This document shows positions 20,201 through 27,470 of a stretch of DNA of 40,945 nucleotides, in pieces (position 1 is the first letter of the stretch; each line of letters starts with the position of its first letter). The notes beneath the pieces were generated by a model, which was not told the origin of the DNA, ran no database searches, and saw only the letters and a program-made list of their open reading frames with translations. The translations under genes and the position numbers were made by a program. This stretch comes from Nematocida ironsii (Eukaryota > Microsporidia): positions 1 through 40,945 of the forward strand of contig LTDK01000090.1 in assembly GCA_001642415.1 (NCBI GenBank), in the 5' to 3' direction.

Positions 20201-21033
20201 TATAGCTCAGTGCGCGCATGAAGAGGAGTTACTTCTGGGGAAGTTATATTTCTGACTAAAATTTGCTCGATAATCATCTGCAGCTGGTAGTATATCTTTG
20301 TTCTTTCTTCTACCTCCTTGCTTACACATTCTATCTCATATGAATCTGCATAACGGGCAATTGCTAGCAGCACTGTAGAAACAATATTCTTTGCTGACTC
20401 CTCAGTTACAGTATGTGTATTTGGCACACTCTGTATGAGTGCCTGCACCAGTTTATTTGTCAAGACCCCGGCACGTTGTTCCTTCAGCGGGTTTTTTGTT
20501 TCTGTTGTATTCTCTTTGTTTTCAGGTGTCTCCCTCACCATCTGCATGGGATAGGCCAGGCCTCTGTTTGAGTCTGGTGAGTAGTCCTTAGAGAAAATAA
20601 ACAGCTGAAAGTTACAGTGCGGTGCAGAGTTAGTTCCAGGAATAGTCCCATACTCAGACACAATGTAATTAGTGATCGGATTCTCTTTCTCTTTGGAGTT
20701 CACAACGAGCCAGTGCCCGCTTTTCATAGCACGGACAAGCACTCCCTCCCTCCGCACAATATCTCTTTCTTCTATGTGCATCTGCTCAACCAGAGTGGAC
20801 GTATCTTGTATGTCCTCTGCATCTATCTCTATAACCAATATGTTCTGCTTGCGCGCTGCTGCGTAGAGGATTTCTTTTGCCTTTATCGTGTTTGGCATCT
20901 CCACGGGCACGCATAGCCTTCTAACTATTTCATACTCCTGCGAAAACTGGTCTATCTCCTCTGGTGATCCCAGAGAAAAGGCCCTTCTCTCCTTTTCTTT
21001 CAAGTTCGGTGTTTCCGTTGTAAATGAATTCAT
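11209..21033 (-). CDS. REA1: Midasin, dynein-like AAA+ ATPase of 60S ribosome assembly
   Basis: This 3274-residue protein has the full midasin plan. Walker A motifs lie at 360-367 (GETGTGKT), 732-739 (GTTSVGKT), 1062-1069 (GAPGIGKT) and 1360-1367 (GPPGTGKT), each followed by a Walker B such as LLDEx or IIDEI. A degenerate first module (about 50-165) lacks Walker A and B, and a sixth (from 1651, GPLGKGR) lacks the P-loop Lys-Thr. A helical linker follows, then a long Asp/Glu-rich region at about 2745-3010 and a C-terminal MIDAS/VWA domain with DNSGS at 3111-3115. In yeast, Rea1 pulls Ytm1 and Rsa4 off pre-60S particles through the MIDAS domain. Yeast is ~4900 residues; the shortening here is mostly after AAA6. 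The start lies 26 bp from the divergent BCP1 start. Confidence 0.97.
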   Translation of the reverse strand: MNSFTTETPNLKEKERRAFSLGSPEEIDQFSQEYEIVRRLCVPVEMPNTIKAKEILYAAARKQNILVIEIDAEDIQDTSTLVEQMHIEERDIVRREGVLVRAMKSGHWLVVNSKEKENPITNYIVSEYGTIPGTNSAPHCNFQLFIFSKDYSPDSNRGLAYPMQMVRETPENKENTTETKNPLKEQRAGVLTNKLVQALIQSVPNTHTVTEESAKNIVSTVLLAIARYADSYEIECVSKEVEERTKIYYQLQMIIEQILVRNITSPEVTPLHARTELYRILCDILLSGVSPCERDAKEESLRDMMCVRCEDVESAWGKAAYDATKCLLSEPEYVLTVPAVRLILCILEGLSATNSFLLIGETGTGKTTTVQKIFERRKTLITARYKDARKMLCVNLSKDTDISDLLGAYQFATSEQLVLHINDLIQGYFELFFNEEKNSAFLQEVDKAAEERRIDVITDTAEDLLQKFAAQSTASPSSEKSHAISRLEKALDLLKRSEAGVQNICIFVEGPLVRAALYGYWILLDESNLAPASTLRYINTAIQRGQLSIIEEGGAVVPIDKRTVIFQCMNPGDDHGKKNIEMDRTLYHWIDEIDRYPADILSVAQGYGKDRTQEEIQNIVKFYTEIKQMAKNHGLRTGSNRAALFGIRNLIRTLKMKNISVVEGIEVNFLTQLCISHKVLGRKLLQTIFPEGKREAKTYQSTESYIITPQVQAYISEIESAISTGTAVLLEGTTSVGKTSLIKYIAQTKNKQVVRINNHEHTDITEYLGTFGVADAAQSGVSEADAEEASPHTKRRCPSESAKTSNAHQAEFVYKEGALVTAVRMGHWILLDELNLAPTEVLESLNRLLDSNRELFIPATQEVIKAHPEFALFATQNPAESADYRNRKHLSKAFRNRFIELYVEEKSREELEVVLHGMRAGKVFTKVLLDIYEDLRILTCNRSHEYITLRELMKILRRFTQDVQAPFIDRMARSEERLFYYTMLILTEKLRAPEERQKIESIICTHFEKTFKKAFTSAAYTEAISVPMEEDPLAPLLTPSVTRTLRKIEAGWVAQENILLVGAPGIGKTYLSEYISRRMQTPCTVIGMHAGIELSDFVGGYVETPRHTIVEGSSNPDATAPRFTWKDGPLLVAMQEGSALIIDEINLVPDSVLESLNELFDDRAVRVHETGRHIKAHPNFRIIGTMNPGDDHGKREMSKSISTRLTTIYMDKLSSNAEAVSYFLFYTRKYGLPADEDRVSLYYRALHKALQITAVTIDSAREAEVLARYVSNYPIDLQNADAEAITQILCMGIELVRQIPSKSIGEVVDTEDSFGVHPFILQKSASTSSSTYTFAPPSVQSTLYRIVQGLFCRFNLLLEGPPGTGKTKIIEEIGRRMGKRVTRVNLSSETEMADLTGRNTPTDKGILFIEGEFIRAITRGDWIIIDEINLATQSVLEGLNGCLDYRRRIFVPEMGSVNLHPETVIFGTMNPKVSRTDGRKLLPKSFLSRFIRISREAFTEDDLRIIMRCAPRPAEIQSAEAAEALINRILQYRAQYSLNLRDCLRHMATGKPHLIPYTQQLINPEAPCNTIMSYTGEYLPSIKLDHAMCTTGLDREEIAYYATGTELQVGSTRISCNVDLDPEYVITHGSIPALEALINGMVHGWPCIIKGPLGKGRLARFFATITGNPLCALSCHKDMEPAEFLGKYVKSQDKEKSMPFLWEDSPFIQAVETGSIILLKNINLVKNDVIDRLNSLFEVGGSLEIHEKGGSEIRRVVTHPNTRFIFTLAVSAKELSPALINRSVQVNLPATLSMVDLAKILQMNSTETAKRLSTSKQKRISSGLLHAHIQARKVLDYNTVHDTGLRALLPLDDLQDLKREEGLKNYLNEKSILHYMRDLAQNSLEKELLDIGTPEQMEEALPLIIKNLAEHSIDPEYREVYRNTELHKSLQEKYEICAAFAKGRTARSKDSTAHDSTNTLDSTAKPTTGSTPEPLDVLNRLMLLKNKVDSGESALRAYFEAMDMPILSRKEASVRMARIKLVEAVFSTGRTSFNSLKNLPIVQEIALILDSLSGELEREIADLETTPPAYDALNELLSACLQYGIDPLIFLEIQKIEEQSKMRVECALRQIKKNYYLYKYGVRLVYPPLPVVKGLNEIREKRRERNFKRFAYYLQGVIKDAMTAEYPELLAFSLIRRDMQKYSDLWECFSYALLKSGIERIAQKKQVINVSEIGLATLEACDSTITAENGLSKVCKVLLKNNSSFLSLTPLHSRCVQILWRVFSHEVVDESEIFSLCGLVLSENSFARDLPEEFVSGVSQYHLSANTDKILSAASILHSAQIDLSISEKKAYHTVSISPRIVELIDQVHLEVKNAKNLTGRKKHDWGEDDGAKEYLMESIEALKSAHIATPAQKIAAELDLLNENAIHINILSTPLNTARHAIYKLYTEHRSYNIGRYTEIQGAWLLHLFSALHRKDTKNSSTAIVYAIEEFLLQSTVGDMEKRVEIIRQMVGAGGQYQINNILVYFLPYLECVRRKREKTTEAVKNLIKEVETALSIKMKTDGTLVPIREKSILIKAEAIKESLEGLLAPIISVIKPQLFHRSVALTCACGSEECYVCMAKEVERQKLCLEKESMSVKLRALYLLFEKLSVMMPAGISRIGIIGAKDFYMHVFDGTEDEHIVLAKIVHVGTAVLRADPAIHFQIATRISDTTIKLLNYSMQADLSERRLILVSLGLFFELMTFGFCGDDEEDGLDGLIDELEDAGMRLGDGEKNISEKLKKEEEVGDDYKGEKDMQSEEIEEEDGVDCENAGEVQKTAGAEDKSDIEVDNGSVSDNEEEFNQKNKKDTNAPEEAEDEDEGNGEGEEEETAEESESGEGKDEDVKEIDVEDNPENPEEPEELNIQDMEMCDEEGGEFNKDDLEEVEDNCSLEEESLEGIALETEDEESSEEEVSIEKYESEEYENNVKQYDIAEVEVNPEQLFNDQENIDEMVGNEEGEGAEREVAVDKGDEINENAEDVEEALYTGEYKETAETEAPEKAPFERPAKKSIDPIAYYEKIKHITNPELTKQLSVVLEENEKSAYEGDYISGRRLNMKRIISYIASDGQKNRIWMRKSKNQGREYLIRIFVDNSGSIKNSSIVDALVKSLTSITNSLDLLNVPFELHTFSCTVHSHKDMRRLIEGLTFNDKETRISWVFNDEYKHGYNIIISDGLFYDSSVSTGVLSNTLLLLVGNGDIIKEMRTVKAVVGEVVIGKYLDTLAIPYCIVDEDNLLEVVFCRELKNILRLARRADN

Positions 21034-21059
21034 GAAAACTTCTGTAAAAAAATATATTT
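21034..21059. promoter_or_regulatory. 26-bp bidirectional promoter spacer
   Basis: The ATG codons of REA1 (-) and the BCP1-like gene (+) are separated by 26 AT-rich bases containing AAAAAAATATATTTA. Two 60S-assembly genes transcribed from one spacer suggests joint expression, but this is inference. Confidence 0.5.
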
Positions 21060-21809
21060 ATGTCGGACAGAGAGTACACAGACTCTGAGGAATATTCGAA
21101 CAGTGAATACTTCACGGGCGATGAAAATTATGACTCACAAGATGCATCTGATCAGATGGCATCAAGCGGAAACATGCCCGAGCTATTCACTGTGCAGACA
21201 GGGCCGTGCGAGGGTGACTATGATAGAATCGATTTGCTTATCAGACAGGCTAAAATGCTTAGCCCAAGTATATCCGAAAAGCAAAAAGAAGCACTATTTG
21301 CGCACATTGTGGCGCGGTCTGAGGCCGAGGGGATAGAGACAGATCCGTGGATTACTTCATTTTTCTCTGTTCTAAAGTATCCAGAAGCAAAGGCTATGCT
21401 GCTTCCAAAGGTTGACGCCGCCATTCGAAAGCTGCCAGAGTACGAAGAGATGGATATTCTCATTTCAGCAAGATTTGCAAACGTTCCAGAGGAGATTATG
21501 TATGAGATGTATGAAGCATTCCCTGCTGCATGCATGCACAGTAAAGACCAAAAAATCCTTCTGCTCTCTTTGGAGAGACCAGTGCAGAAGGAAGAGGAGA
21601 CAGAAATTAAACGAGTCTTCCCGAAATTCAAGTTCACAAATAGTGGAAAGCTATTCCCAATACACACAGAAGAGATCTTTTTAATTCTAAACAATGAAAA
21701 GCCAGCCTTCAGCTGCAGTGCAATGGATGATATAACAATCAAAGGATATATTTTAAACAAAGAAAGAATAATTGCATTTATTGAGGCAATGAAAGTGTAT
21801 TACGCATAG
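21060..21809 (+). CDS. BCP1: BCP1/BCCIP family protein, probable Rpl23 chaperone
   Basis: This 249-residue protein has an acidic Ser/Asp/Glu-rich N-terminus (1-35) and then a folded domain whose landmarks follow the BCCIP family in order. These are DYDRIDLLIRQ (about 53-63), a TDPWITSFFSVL block, ISARFANVPEEIMYEMYEA (resembling the family's SERFxNxPPQIxxPxY) and QKILLLSLE. The hydrophobic C-terminal helix ends ERIIAFIEAMKVYYA. In yeast, Bcp1 is a nuclear chaperone for ribosomal protein Rpl23 and acts in Mss4 export; the human protein also binds BRCA2. The length is close to yeast Bcp1 (~280). Its position head-to-head with REA1 supports a ribosome-assembly role. The family call rests on motif order recalled from the family, not on an alignment. 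Confidence 0.68.
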   Translation: MSDREYTDSEEYSNSEYFTGDENYDSQDASDQMASSGNMPELFTVQTGPCEGDYDRIDLLIRQAKMLSPSISEKQKEALFAHIVARSEAEGIETDPWITSFFSVLKYPEAKAMLLPKVDAAIRKLPEYEEMDILISARFANVPEEIMYEMYEAFPAACMHSKDQKILLLSLERPVQKEEETEIKRVFPKFKFTNSGKLFPIHTEEIFLILNNEKPAFSCSAMDDITIKGYILNKERIIAFIEAMKVYYA

Positions 21810-22147
21810 TACACTAATTAGGCTGCATGACAATTTTTCTAAATCTTAGCACGCTTTTATTGCTCTGTTAGAAGTTCCGTTAGAAATAAACTGATTCATA
21901 GGATGTTCATTTATATTTTACTACTCAACTGAACACCGCGCATTAGCATAAATCTGCAATACTGTTTGTATTGACTGTTATTGCGTATATCGCCAATCAA
22001 ACAGATGCTCTGTTGCATTTTATGTTGGGAAGTAAGTCTTATTTAAATTATATTTCGAAATCAGCATGTGCTTTTTACATGTTATATAAATATTCTGGGC
22101 TTAAGAGTAAAAGTAAGCAGAGGTTTTATTTGCTGTGTTTATTCTCT
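21810..22147. other. Intergenic spacer between convergent genes
   Basis: This 338-bp AT-rich spacer lies between the 3' ends of BCP1 and the BIR gene. No RNA gene, repeat or credible ORF was seen. The nearby plus-strand frames reading into the BIR gene are antisense. Confidence 0.4.
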
Positions 22148-23284
22148 TCATGGTAGTAATTGTGACATCTCCTGGCGAACATCTTCTATGTCCTGGTTGG
22201 TTATATCTCGTATCTGCTCTAGCATCTTTGATAGGCCTAGAGCAAGTGCATCTTTAATAGGAAGAGATGCTCTTTCCTCTGGCGTAATAAATTCATTTAG
22301 CTGCAGTATAAGCTCATCTGGGCGGATTTCATCCAAGATGGTTTCTGGCACAACTATTTGCACTTTCTTTTCTAGAACTCCCGGGCTTTCTGTTACACAC
22401 AGCATGGCTGGGCTCTCAGTTGGCTCTTTCTCTGCACTATCTCTCTGGTCAGCAGAGGAAATGGGAGAAATGCTGTCCTCTGGGCTAGAAAGAGGCCGGT
22501 CCTTCTTACTTGCCGATGCATGTGATTCTTTTTCGCTCTCCTGGGATATTTCAGAGATAGGTGCTTGTTTATTTGGCTCTTTTTCTGCATACAAAAGATT
22601 CTTCTTAGGAAGGCATCCGCTTGTCATTACATGTGACCAAGATGGTGTGTGTATTTCTATATTATTGCTGGTGAGTTCATTCAAGTCAATAACGTATCTT
22701 GTCTCCTGGAGCGCATTCACTTTTCCTTTTACAAGTTGGCATGAGAAATATTCTTTTTTATTCAGTTTATTTCCGCGAGCCTCTTTCTCAATTTTAACCT
22801 CTTCAGCACACGTGCTGCTGTGCCACATGTGCAGCTCATTAATGCGCATTGCGGTCTTGCAGAAGATTTGGCTGGCTATTTTACAATTAAATCCGCAGTT
22901 AAAGCAAAATAAATGTGGCTGGTTGGGATCTTCTATATTATACAAAAACACTCCACTTGCGGCCAGAAACTTAATTGCTTTCATGGCTATCCTGTGCTGG
23001 CCATACTTGAAGGACCGGGCCCTTGCCTCTGTTGTATCTAGATTGAATAGAATGCACTTTGGCGAGTGAATTCTGTGTTCATGGTATGGAATGTCGGTCC
23101 GGTCCCACCCATCGAGTGCTTTATTACAGAAGTGGCAGATCACTCCGTCATTAGACCCTCCCACCGCATCCCTTGCGAACCCGGCGTGCGCAAGTGTTTT
23201 GATGTCTTGGAATGAACAGCTCCATCCGAATGTTTCAAATGTCTGCACCCGGGACTCGAAAGAAGTAATCTTTTCTATTGACAT
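22148..23284 (-). CDS. BIR1: BIR-domain protein (Bir1/survivin-like)
   Basis: This 378-residue protein begins with two BIR zinc domains. BIR1 spans about 11-82 (C50, C53, H70, C77; GFARDAVGGSNDGVICHFC). BIR2 spans about 90-162 (C127, C130, H152, C159). A long Ser/Glu-rich, probably disordered middle follows (about 225-310), then a predicted helical C-terminus (325-378). Two BIR domains followed by an unstructured region match fungal Bir1, the survivin-like member of the chromosomal passenger complex that targets Aurora kinase to centromeres. BIR2 is more diverged. I chose the ATG at 23282-23284, just ahead of the BIR1 domain; the frame extends 30 codons upstream but would run through the start of the divergent AAA gene. 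No RING domain is present, so a caspase-blocking IAP ligase is unlikely. Confidence 0.85.
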   Translation of the reverse strand: MSIEKITSFESRVQTFETFGWSCSFQDIKTLAHAGFARDAVGGSNDGVICHFCNKALDGWDRTDIPYHEHRIHSPKCILFNLDTTEARARSFKYGQHRIAMKAIKFLAASGVFLYNIEDPNQPHLFCFNCGFNCKIASQIFCKTAMRINELHMWHSSTCAEEVKIEKEARGNKLNKKEYFSCQLVKGKVNALQETRYVIDLNELTSNNIEIHTPSWSHVMTSGCLPKKNLLYAEKEPNKQAPISEISQESEKESHASASKKDRPLSSPEDSISPISSADQRDSAEKEPTESPAMLCVTESPGVLEKKVQIVVPETILDEIRPDELILQLNEFITPEERASLPIKDALALGLSKMLEQIRDITNQDIEDVRQEMSQLLP

Positions 23285-23298
23285 ATGACAAAAAAAAT

Positions 23299-25491
23299 AT
23301 GCGAACAAATTATACAGTAGAAGCAGTTCCGTACGAAATGGATAAGGATCGTGCTCGGGCATACATGGTGCCAAACTGCCTAAGGGAGTCTCACCTAAAG
23401 CCGGGCCAGTACGTAAAGATCACTGGGCCCTGCAATGAAACTGTGCTAAAAATCATTCCAAAGTTTGATGGGGATGAGAACGCAGTCTATCTGCCAAAAG
23501 AGGAAATAGTGCACTTGGGTGTATGCGCAGGGGATCTTGTGACGGTAGAACGGGCTGATTTGGACCACCCTGAGTGCACTGATATGGTTGTTGTTTTTAA
23601 GAAGATGCGCAAGACTGTGGAGAGGCTTGAGTCTCTTCGGCTAATTCTAACTGATAAAAGGATCCTTAAGAACGGAGAGACAGTCCTTGGAGGGCAGGTA
23701 AGAATAAAAGAAGAAATAGCAAAAATAACTGAAGAAACAAAAATAAAAATAGAAACAGAAGAATCTGCAGTTTTTGCTGTTGGTCTGGAAAAAGAGGTGA
23801 ATATGCTTAAAGAGTTTATTGACAATGCACATTTGGAAGAAAAGGGCATGTTAAGCAGCACTTCTGTTTTAGATGTACCGCGTAATAGAGAGAGCCAGTA
23901 TCTGAGAGCACCAAAGGGTATAATCGTGTCGGGAGATACAGGCATGGGAAAACGAACACTTTGCATGTATGTTCTGCAAGAGGCGGGAAAAGACTGGGTA
24001 CGAGTGCATGGGAATAAAGCAAAGACAATAGAGGATGCATTTGAGTATGCAAAGCTGAATGAGCCGTGCACTGTCTGGATAGATAGAATCGAGCGGCACT
24101 TAGAGGAAAAGAGCACAGAAACTGTAACCACTATGGAAAGGATTATGGAGGAAATATACCGGGATAGGAGAAGAATAGCAGTAATTGCTACAACCAATAG
24201 TCTATCTGAACTTCCTAGTGAGATAAAAAGTGCATGTGTTCTGGATAGAACAATTTCACTGCATGCACCGACTCTTTCCCAAAGAAAAGAGCAGATAGTG
24301 GCTGGAATAAAAGAGCATGCATCTTCTGCTGGATGTCAGATTAAAGAGAAAGAGGTTGATGCTGCTGCAAAGCGTACTGCGGGCTTTACGCGGGGAGAGC
24401 TATTTTTGCTTATGCGAGACACGCTCTTTACAAAAGATATGCAGACAGAAAGAACAGCTTGTATAGACAAAGCTCAGGAGGCAGTGCCAATAGACGAGTC
24501 TATACGCGCACTATCAATTGTAGAGAAAGCTAAGGTATGCGATGGGATGTGCATGGATCGTCTTATGCGGCGTATTGTACGAACTATTCCGAGTGCATCA
24601 GATGGTGTGCCTGCTGAAGTGCCAGACATTCGGTTCACATCAATTTTCGGCCAGGAGATAGCTAAAGAAAAGCTGCACGAAACAATTATCTGGCCTTTAC
24701 TGCATAAATCGCTCTTTGAAGAGGTGGGTATATCTCCACCAAAGGGGGTTCTTCTGTATGGCCCTCCTGGCTGTGGAAAGACACTTATTGCACAGGCACT
24801 GGCGAATGAGAGTGGGTCTGTTTTTCTGTCCATCCGTGGCCCAGAGATAATGGGAAAATATGTTGGAGAGAGCGAAGAAAGAGTGCGCAAAGTATTTGCA
24901 AGTGCCCGGGCACAAGTTCCATCTATCATATTCATTGATGAGATTGACTCTATTGCACCACACAGAGAATCTGATGGTGGGCAGGTGGACAAAAGAGTTG
25001 TCTCCACTCTTCTGACAGAAATGGATGGTGTGGGAGGAGCAGCAGGCGTGTTTGTTCTTGGCGCAACAAATAAGCCCTGGAGCATTGACAGTGCGCTTAT
25101 GAGGCCGGGTAGATTTGACTGCCATGTTCTTGTAGACCTTCCAGATGCAGAAACTAGAAGAGAAATAATCCAGAATAAGCTTAGAAAAATGCTTGTAGCC
25201 ATCATCAAATGGGGTGTGAATGAAAAGGCTGCCCATGAGTTTGAAGAATACCTAACAAATGCTACCTCTGGATTTACTGGGGCTGAGCTAACCGGTATGT
25301 GCGCAGATCTGTCTATGTGCGCGCTTAGATTTAAAATTCAGAATCCTACGTGCACTAATGAAACCATAGAAGAAGAGCTACTTAGACGCCTTAAAGAAGT
25401 CGCGAAGAAAACGATGCCCCGCATTCCTAAGAAGGAAGTAGAAACATTTAGAAGATTTGCGAGCGATCCTATGAGCTTTGAGCAACATTAA
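23299..25491 (+). CDS. AFG2: Type II AAA ATPase, AFG2/DRG1-like, with degenerate D1
   Basis: This 730-residue protein has a CDC48-like N-domain (about 20-105) and two AAA modules. D2 is canonical: Walker A GPPGCGKT at 488-495, Walker B FIDEID at 545-550, and RPGRFD arginine-finger region. D1 is degenerate: its Walker A is GDTGMGKR (212-219), with Arg where Thr/Ser should be, and its Walker B is IDRIE (261-265), lacking the catalytic Glu. In yeast, Afg2/Drg1 extracts Rlp24 from cytoplasmic pre-60S particles. The D2 opening (FGQEIAKEKLHETIIWPL) also fits this group. CDC48 itself is unlikely because its D1 is strongly conserved; Rix7 is a further alternative but lacks this N-domain. I chose the ATG at 23299, only 14 bp from the divergent BIR start. 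Confidence 0.75.
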   Translation: MRTNYTVEAVPYEMDKDRARAYMVPNCLRESHLKPGQYVKITGPCNETVLKIIPKFDGDENAVYLPKEEIVHLGVCAGDLVTVERADLDHPECTDMVVVFKKMRKTVERLESLRLILTDKRILKNGETVLGGQVRIKEEIAKITEETKIKIETEESAVFAVGLEKEVNMLKEFIDNAHLEEKGMLSSTSVLDVPRNRESQYLRAPKGIIVSGDTGMGKRTLCMYVLQEAGKDWVRVHGNKAKTIEDAFEYAKLNEPCTVWIDRIERHLEEKSTETVTTMERIMEEIYRDRRRIAVIATTNSLSELPSEIKSACVLDRTISLHAPTLSQRKEQIVAGIKEHASSAGCQIKEKEVDAAAKRTAGFTRGELFLLMRDTLFTKDMQTERTACIDKAQEAVPIDESIRALSIVEKAKVCDGMCMDRLMRRIVRTIPSASDGVPAEVPDIRFTSIFGQEIAKEKLHETIIWPLLHKSLFEEVGISPPKGVLLYGPPGCGKTLIAQALANESGSVFLSIRGPEIMGKYVGESEERVRKVFASARAQVPSIIFIDEIDSIAPHRESDGGQVDKRVVSTLLTEMDGVGGAAGVFVLGATNKPWSIDSALMRPGRFDCHVLVDLPDAETRREIIQNKLRKMLVAIIKWGVNEKAAHEFEEYLTNATSGFTGAELTGMCADLSMCALRFKIQNPTCTNETIEEELLRRLKEVAKKTMPRIPKKEVETFRRFASDPMSFEQH

Positions 25492-25703
25492 AAGAAGTAG
25501 TATATACCTTAATTTAGGTAAGTTTAGAGTAGCTGTGTGATTAAACTTTTGAGGTGTGTAATTCTAAATAGAATAAGCATGCATAAAGAAAGATCAATTA
25601 ATATATGACAGATCCTTTATGGAATAATAAAATAAATTTGGGTTATATCGGGCTACAGAGGATAAAGAATTAATACTGTGAATTTTACTTTTATTCAAGA
25701 GCA

Positions 25704-27470
25704 ATGGAAGAACTGCGGATTCTTGTTACTACTGACAATCACCTAGGGTTTGCTGAAAGAGATCCTGTGCGGGGAGAAGACTCGTTCCGTGCATTTGAAG
25801 AAGTATTTGCGCATGCCCGGGAGACGCGAGCTGACTGCATTCTTATATGCGGAGACTTGTTCCATGATGTTAGTCCATCTAAGTATACCATATACAGAAC
25901 TATGGAAATACTTCAGAGGAATATCATGGGGGATCATTCTATAGAGATAGAGTGCATAGACAATGGAAACTTTGTAAGCATAGACAAAAGAAGGCGGGGT
26001 GTAAATTATTCAAGCTCGAACATGAAAATACAAATGCCTATATTTGCTATAAATGGAAACCATGACGAGCCATCTGGGCATAAAGGGGTGACAGCTTTGG
26101 ATATTTTTGCAGAGGCGGGGTTAGTAAATTACTTTGGGGCAATAGATGGGAAAACAACGAACTCTGCAGTGCGCCCAATTGTATTAAAGAAGGGACAAAT
26201 AGTGTTTAACTTGTATGGCATGGGAGGAATAAGAGACGAAACAATGGCAAAGCTTCTTTCAGAGGAAAGGATTTCTCTGACTCCTGCTAATAAAGGGGTT
26301 CGTGCTCTAGTTATTCACCAGACTAGATGCGGTGTTGGAATTAACACGTATGTGCCTGAGGAGCTTTTAAGCAAAGATCTCGATCTTGTTATCTGGGGGC
26401 ACATGCACAAGTCTGAGCCAATACCGGTGCAGAATTATAAGATGGGGTTCTATACCATGCAGCCGGGGTCTACTGTGCAGACATCGCTATGTAAAGCAGA
26501 GAGCGGGGACAAGCACTGTGTTCTTCTGAAAGTCAATGAGAATGGCTGGAGCAGTACTCCAATACTTATGATGAGCCCGCGTAGTTTGGTGTTTAGGACT
26601 ATCTCTGCAAATGCAAGTAATATAGAGGAAAAGATCAGAACAGAAATGCTGTCCATACTAGAGGTGCACGGAAATAGTCGCCAGCCACTTGTAAGACTGC
26701 GTGTAGAGATTGACGGTGCACTGCCCAGTACTGTCATTCCAAAAAGAACCATGGCTGAGTTTGCAGATCAGGTCGCTAATCCAAAGGATGTTCTAAGAAT
26801 AATCCACAAGAAGAAGCAGACATTAAGTAAAAAGGCAGAAGAAGTAAGGGATGTACATCCAAATGCACAGTTCACTCTAGATGTTGAGGATGTAAGAATT
26901 CTATCAAAGGACATATTTGCACAGAGTATTATGGAGTGTATTGATAGAGAAAACAAAACTGTGATATCCCACCGATACGATGAGATAGTTCAAGAGGTAG
27001 TCAAAGTTCTTAAGTCACATAGGTGGACTGATATAGAAAAGGAAATACACCCAGCTGTTCTGGAGATTGAAAAGCGTTTTTCGTTCGGGCGAGCACATGT
27101 ATTAGAAAGTATTAGCAGACAGGAACAAATGAGAGAAATAGAAGACAGACAGAGCAACTATAGTATAAATGCACCAGATGAATCTGTAGAAGGAGTTACA
27201 ACAAAAGCGAAGGATGGCGAGGATCTTTCAAATATACTAAGAAAGCCTGAAGCGTCTGAAAACATTCTACAGGATCAAAGAATGCATGAATACAACCCAG
27301 GGTGCTTTATTGCCAATCAAGCAAAAAATACTGCAGATGTTTTGACTGCAGACATTCTTAAAGAAGATACCACAGCTCCAGAACTAGACACAAAGGATAA
27401 GAGTACTTTATCTGCACATACTCCCAAGCGACCAAAGACGGATTACACCTTTTCATCCTTTTGGGATTAA
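25704..27470 (+). CDS. MRE11: MRE11 double-strand break repair nuclease
   Basis: This 588-residue protein carries the Mre11 metallophosphoesterase motifs in order: DNH at 11-13, GDLF at 50-53, GNHD at 118-121, VIHQ at 203-206 and GHMH at 232-235. All metal ligands are present, so nuclease activity is expected. The capping domain follows (about 280-400), then a helical Rad50-binding region and a Ser/Thr/Lys-rich tail. The PKRPKTDYTFSSFWD end resembles eukaryotic Mre11 C-termini in ending with a short aromatic motif. With Rad50 it processes DNA ends for recombination. Length is slightly below yeast (692) and human (708). A degenerate TTTGGGTTATAT element lies about 55-65 bp upstream of the ATG. 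Confidence 0.95.
   Translation: MEELRILVTTDNHLGFAERDPVRGEDSFRAFEEVFAHARETRADCILICGDLFHDVSPSKYTIYRTMEILQRNIMGDHSIEIECIDNGNFVSIDKRRRGVNYSSSNMKIQMPIFAINGNHDEPSGHKGVTALDIFAEAGLVNYFGAIDGKTTNSAVRPIVLKKGQIVFNLYGMGGIRDETMAKLLSEERISLTPANKGVRALVIHQTRCGVGINTYVPEELLSKDLDLVIWGHMHKSEPIPVQNYKMGFYTMQPGSTVQTSLCKAESGDKHCVLLKVNENGWSSTPILMMSPRSLVFRTISANASNIEEKIRTEMLSILEVHGNSRQPLVRLRVEIDGALPSTVIPKRTMAEFADQVANPKDVLRIIHKKKQTLSKKAEEVRDVHPNAQFTLDVEDVRILSKDIFAQSIMECIDRENKTVISHRYDEIVQEVVKVLKSHRWTDIEKEIHPAVLEIEKRFSFGRAHVLESISRQEQMREIEDRQSNYSINAPDESVEGVTTKAKDGEDLSNILRKPEASENILQDQRMHEYNPGCFIANQAKNTADVLTADILKEDTTAPELDTKDKSTLSAHTPKRPKTDYTFSSFWD

Noticed and set aside
24474..25208. 244-codon minus-strand frame within the AFG2-like gene
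   Set aside because: It is antisense to a strongly conserved AAA D2 module.
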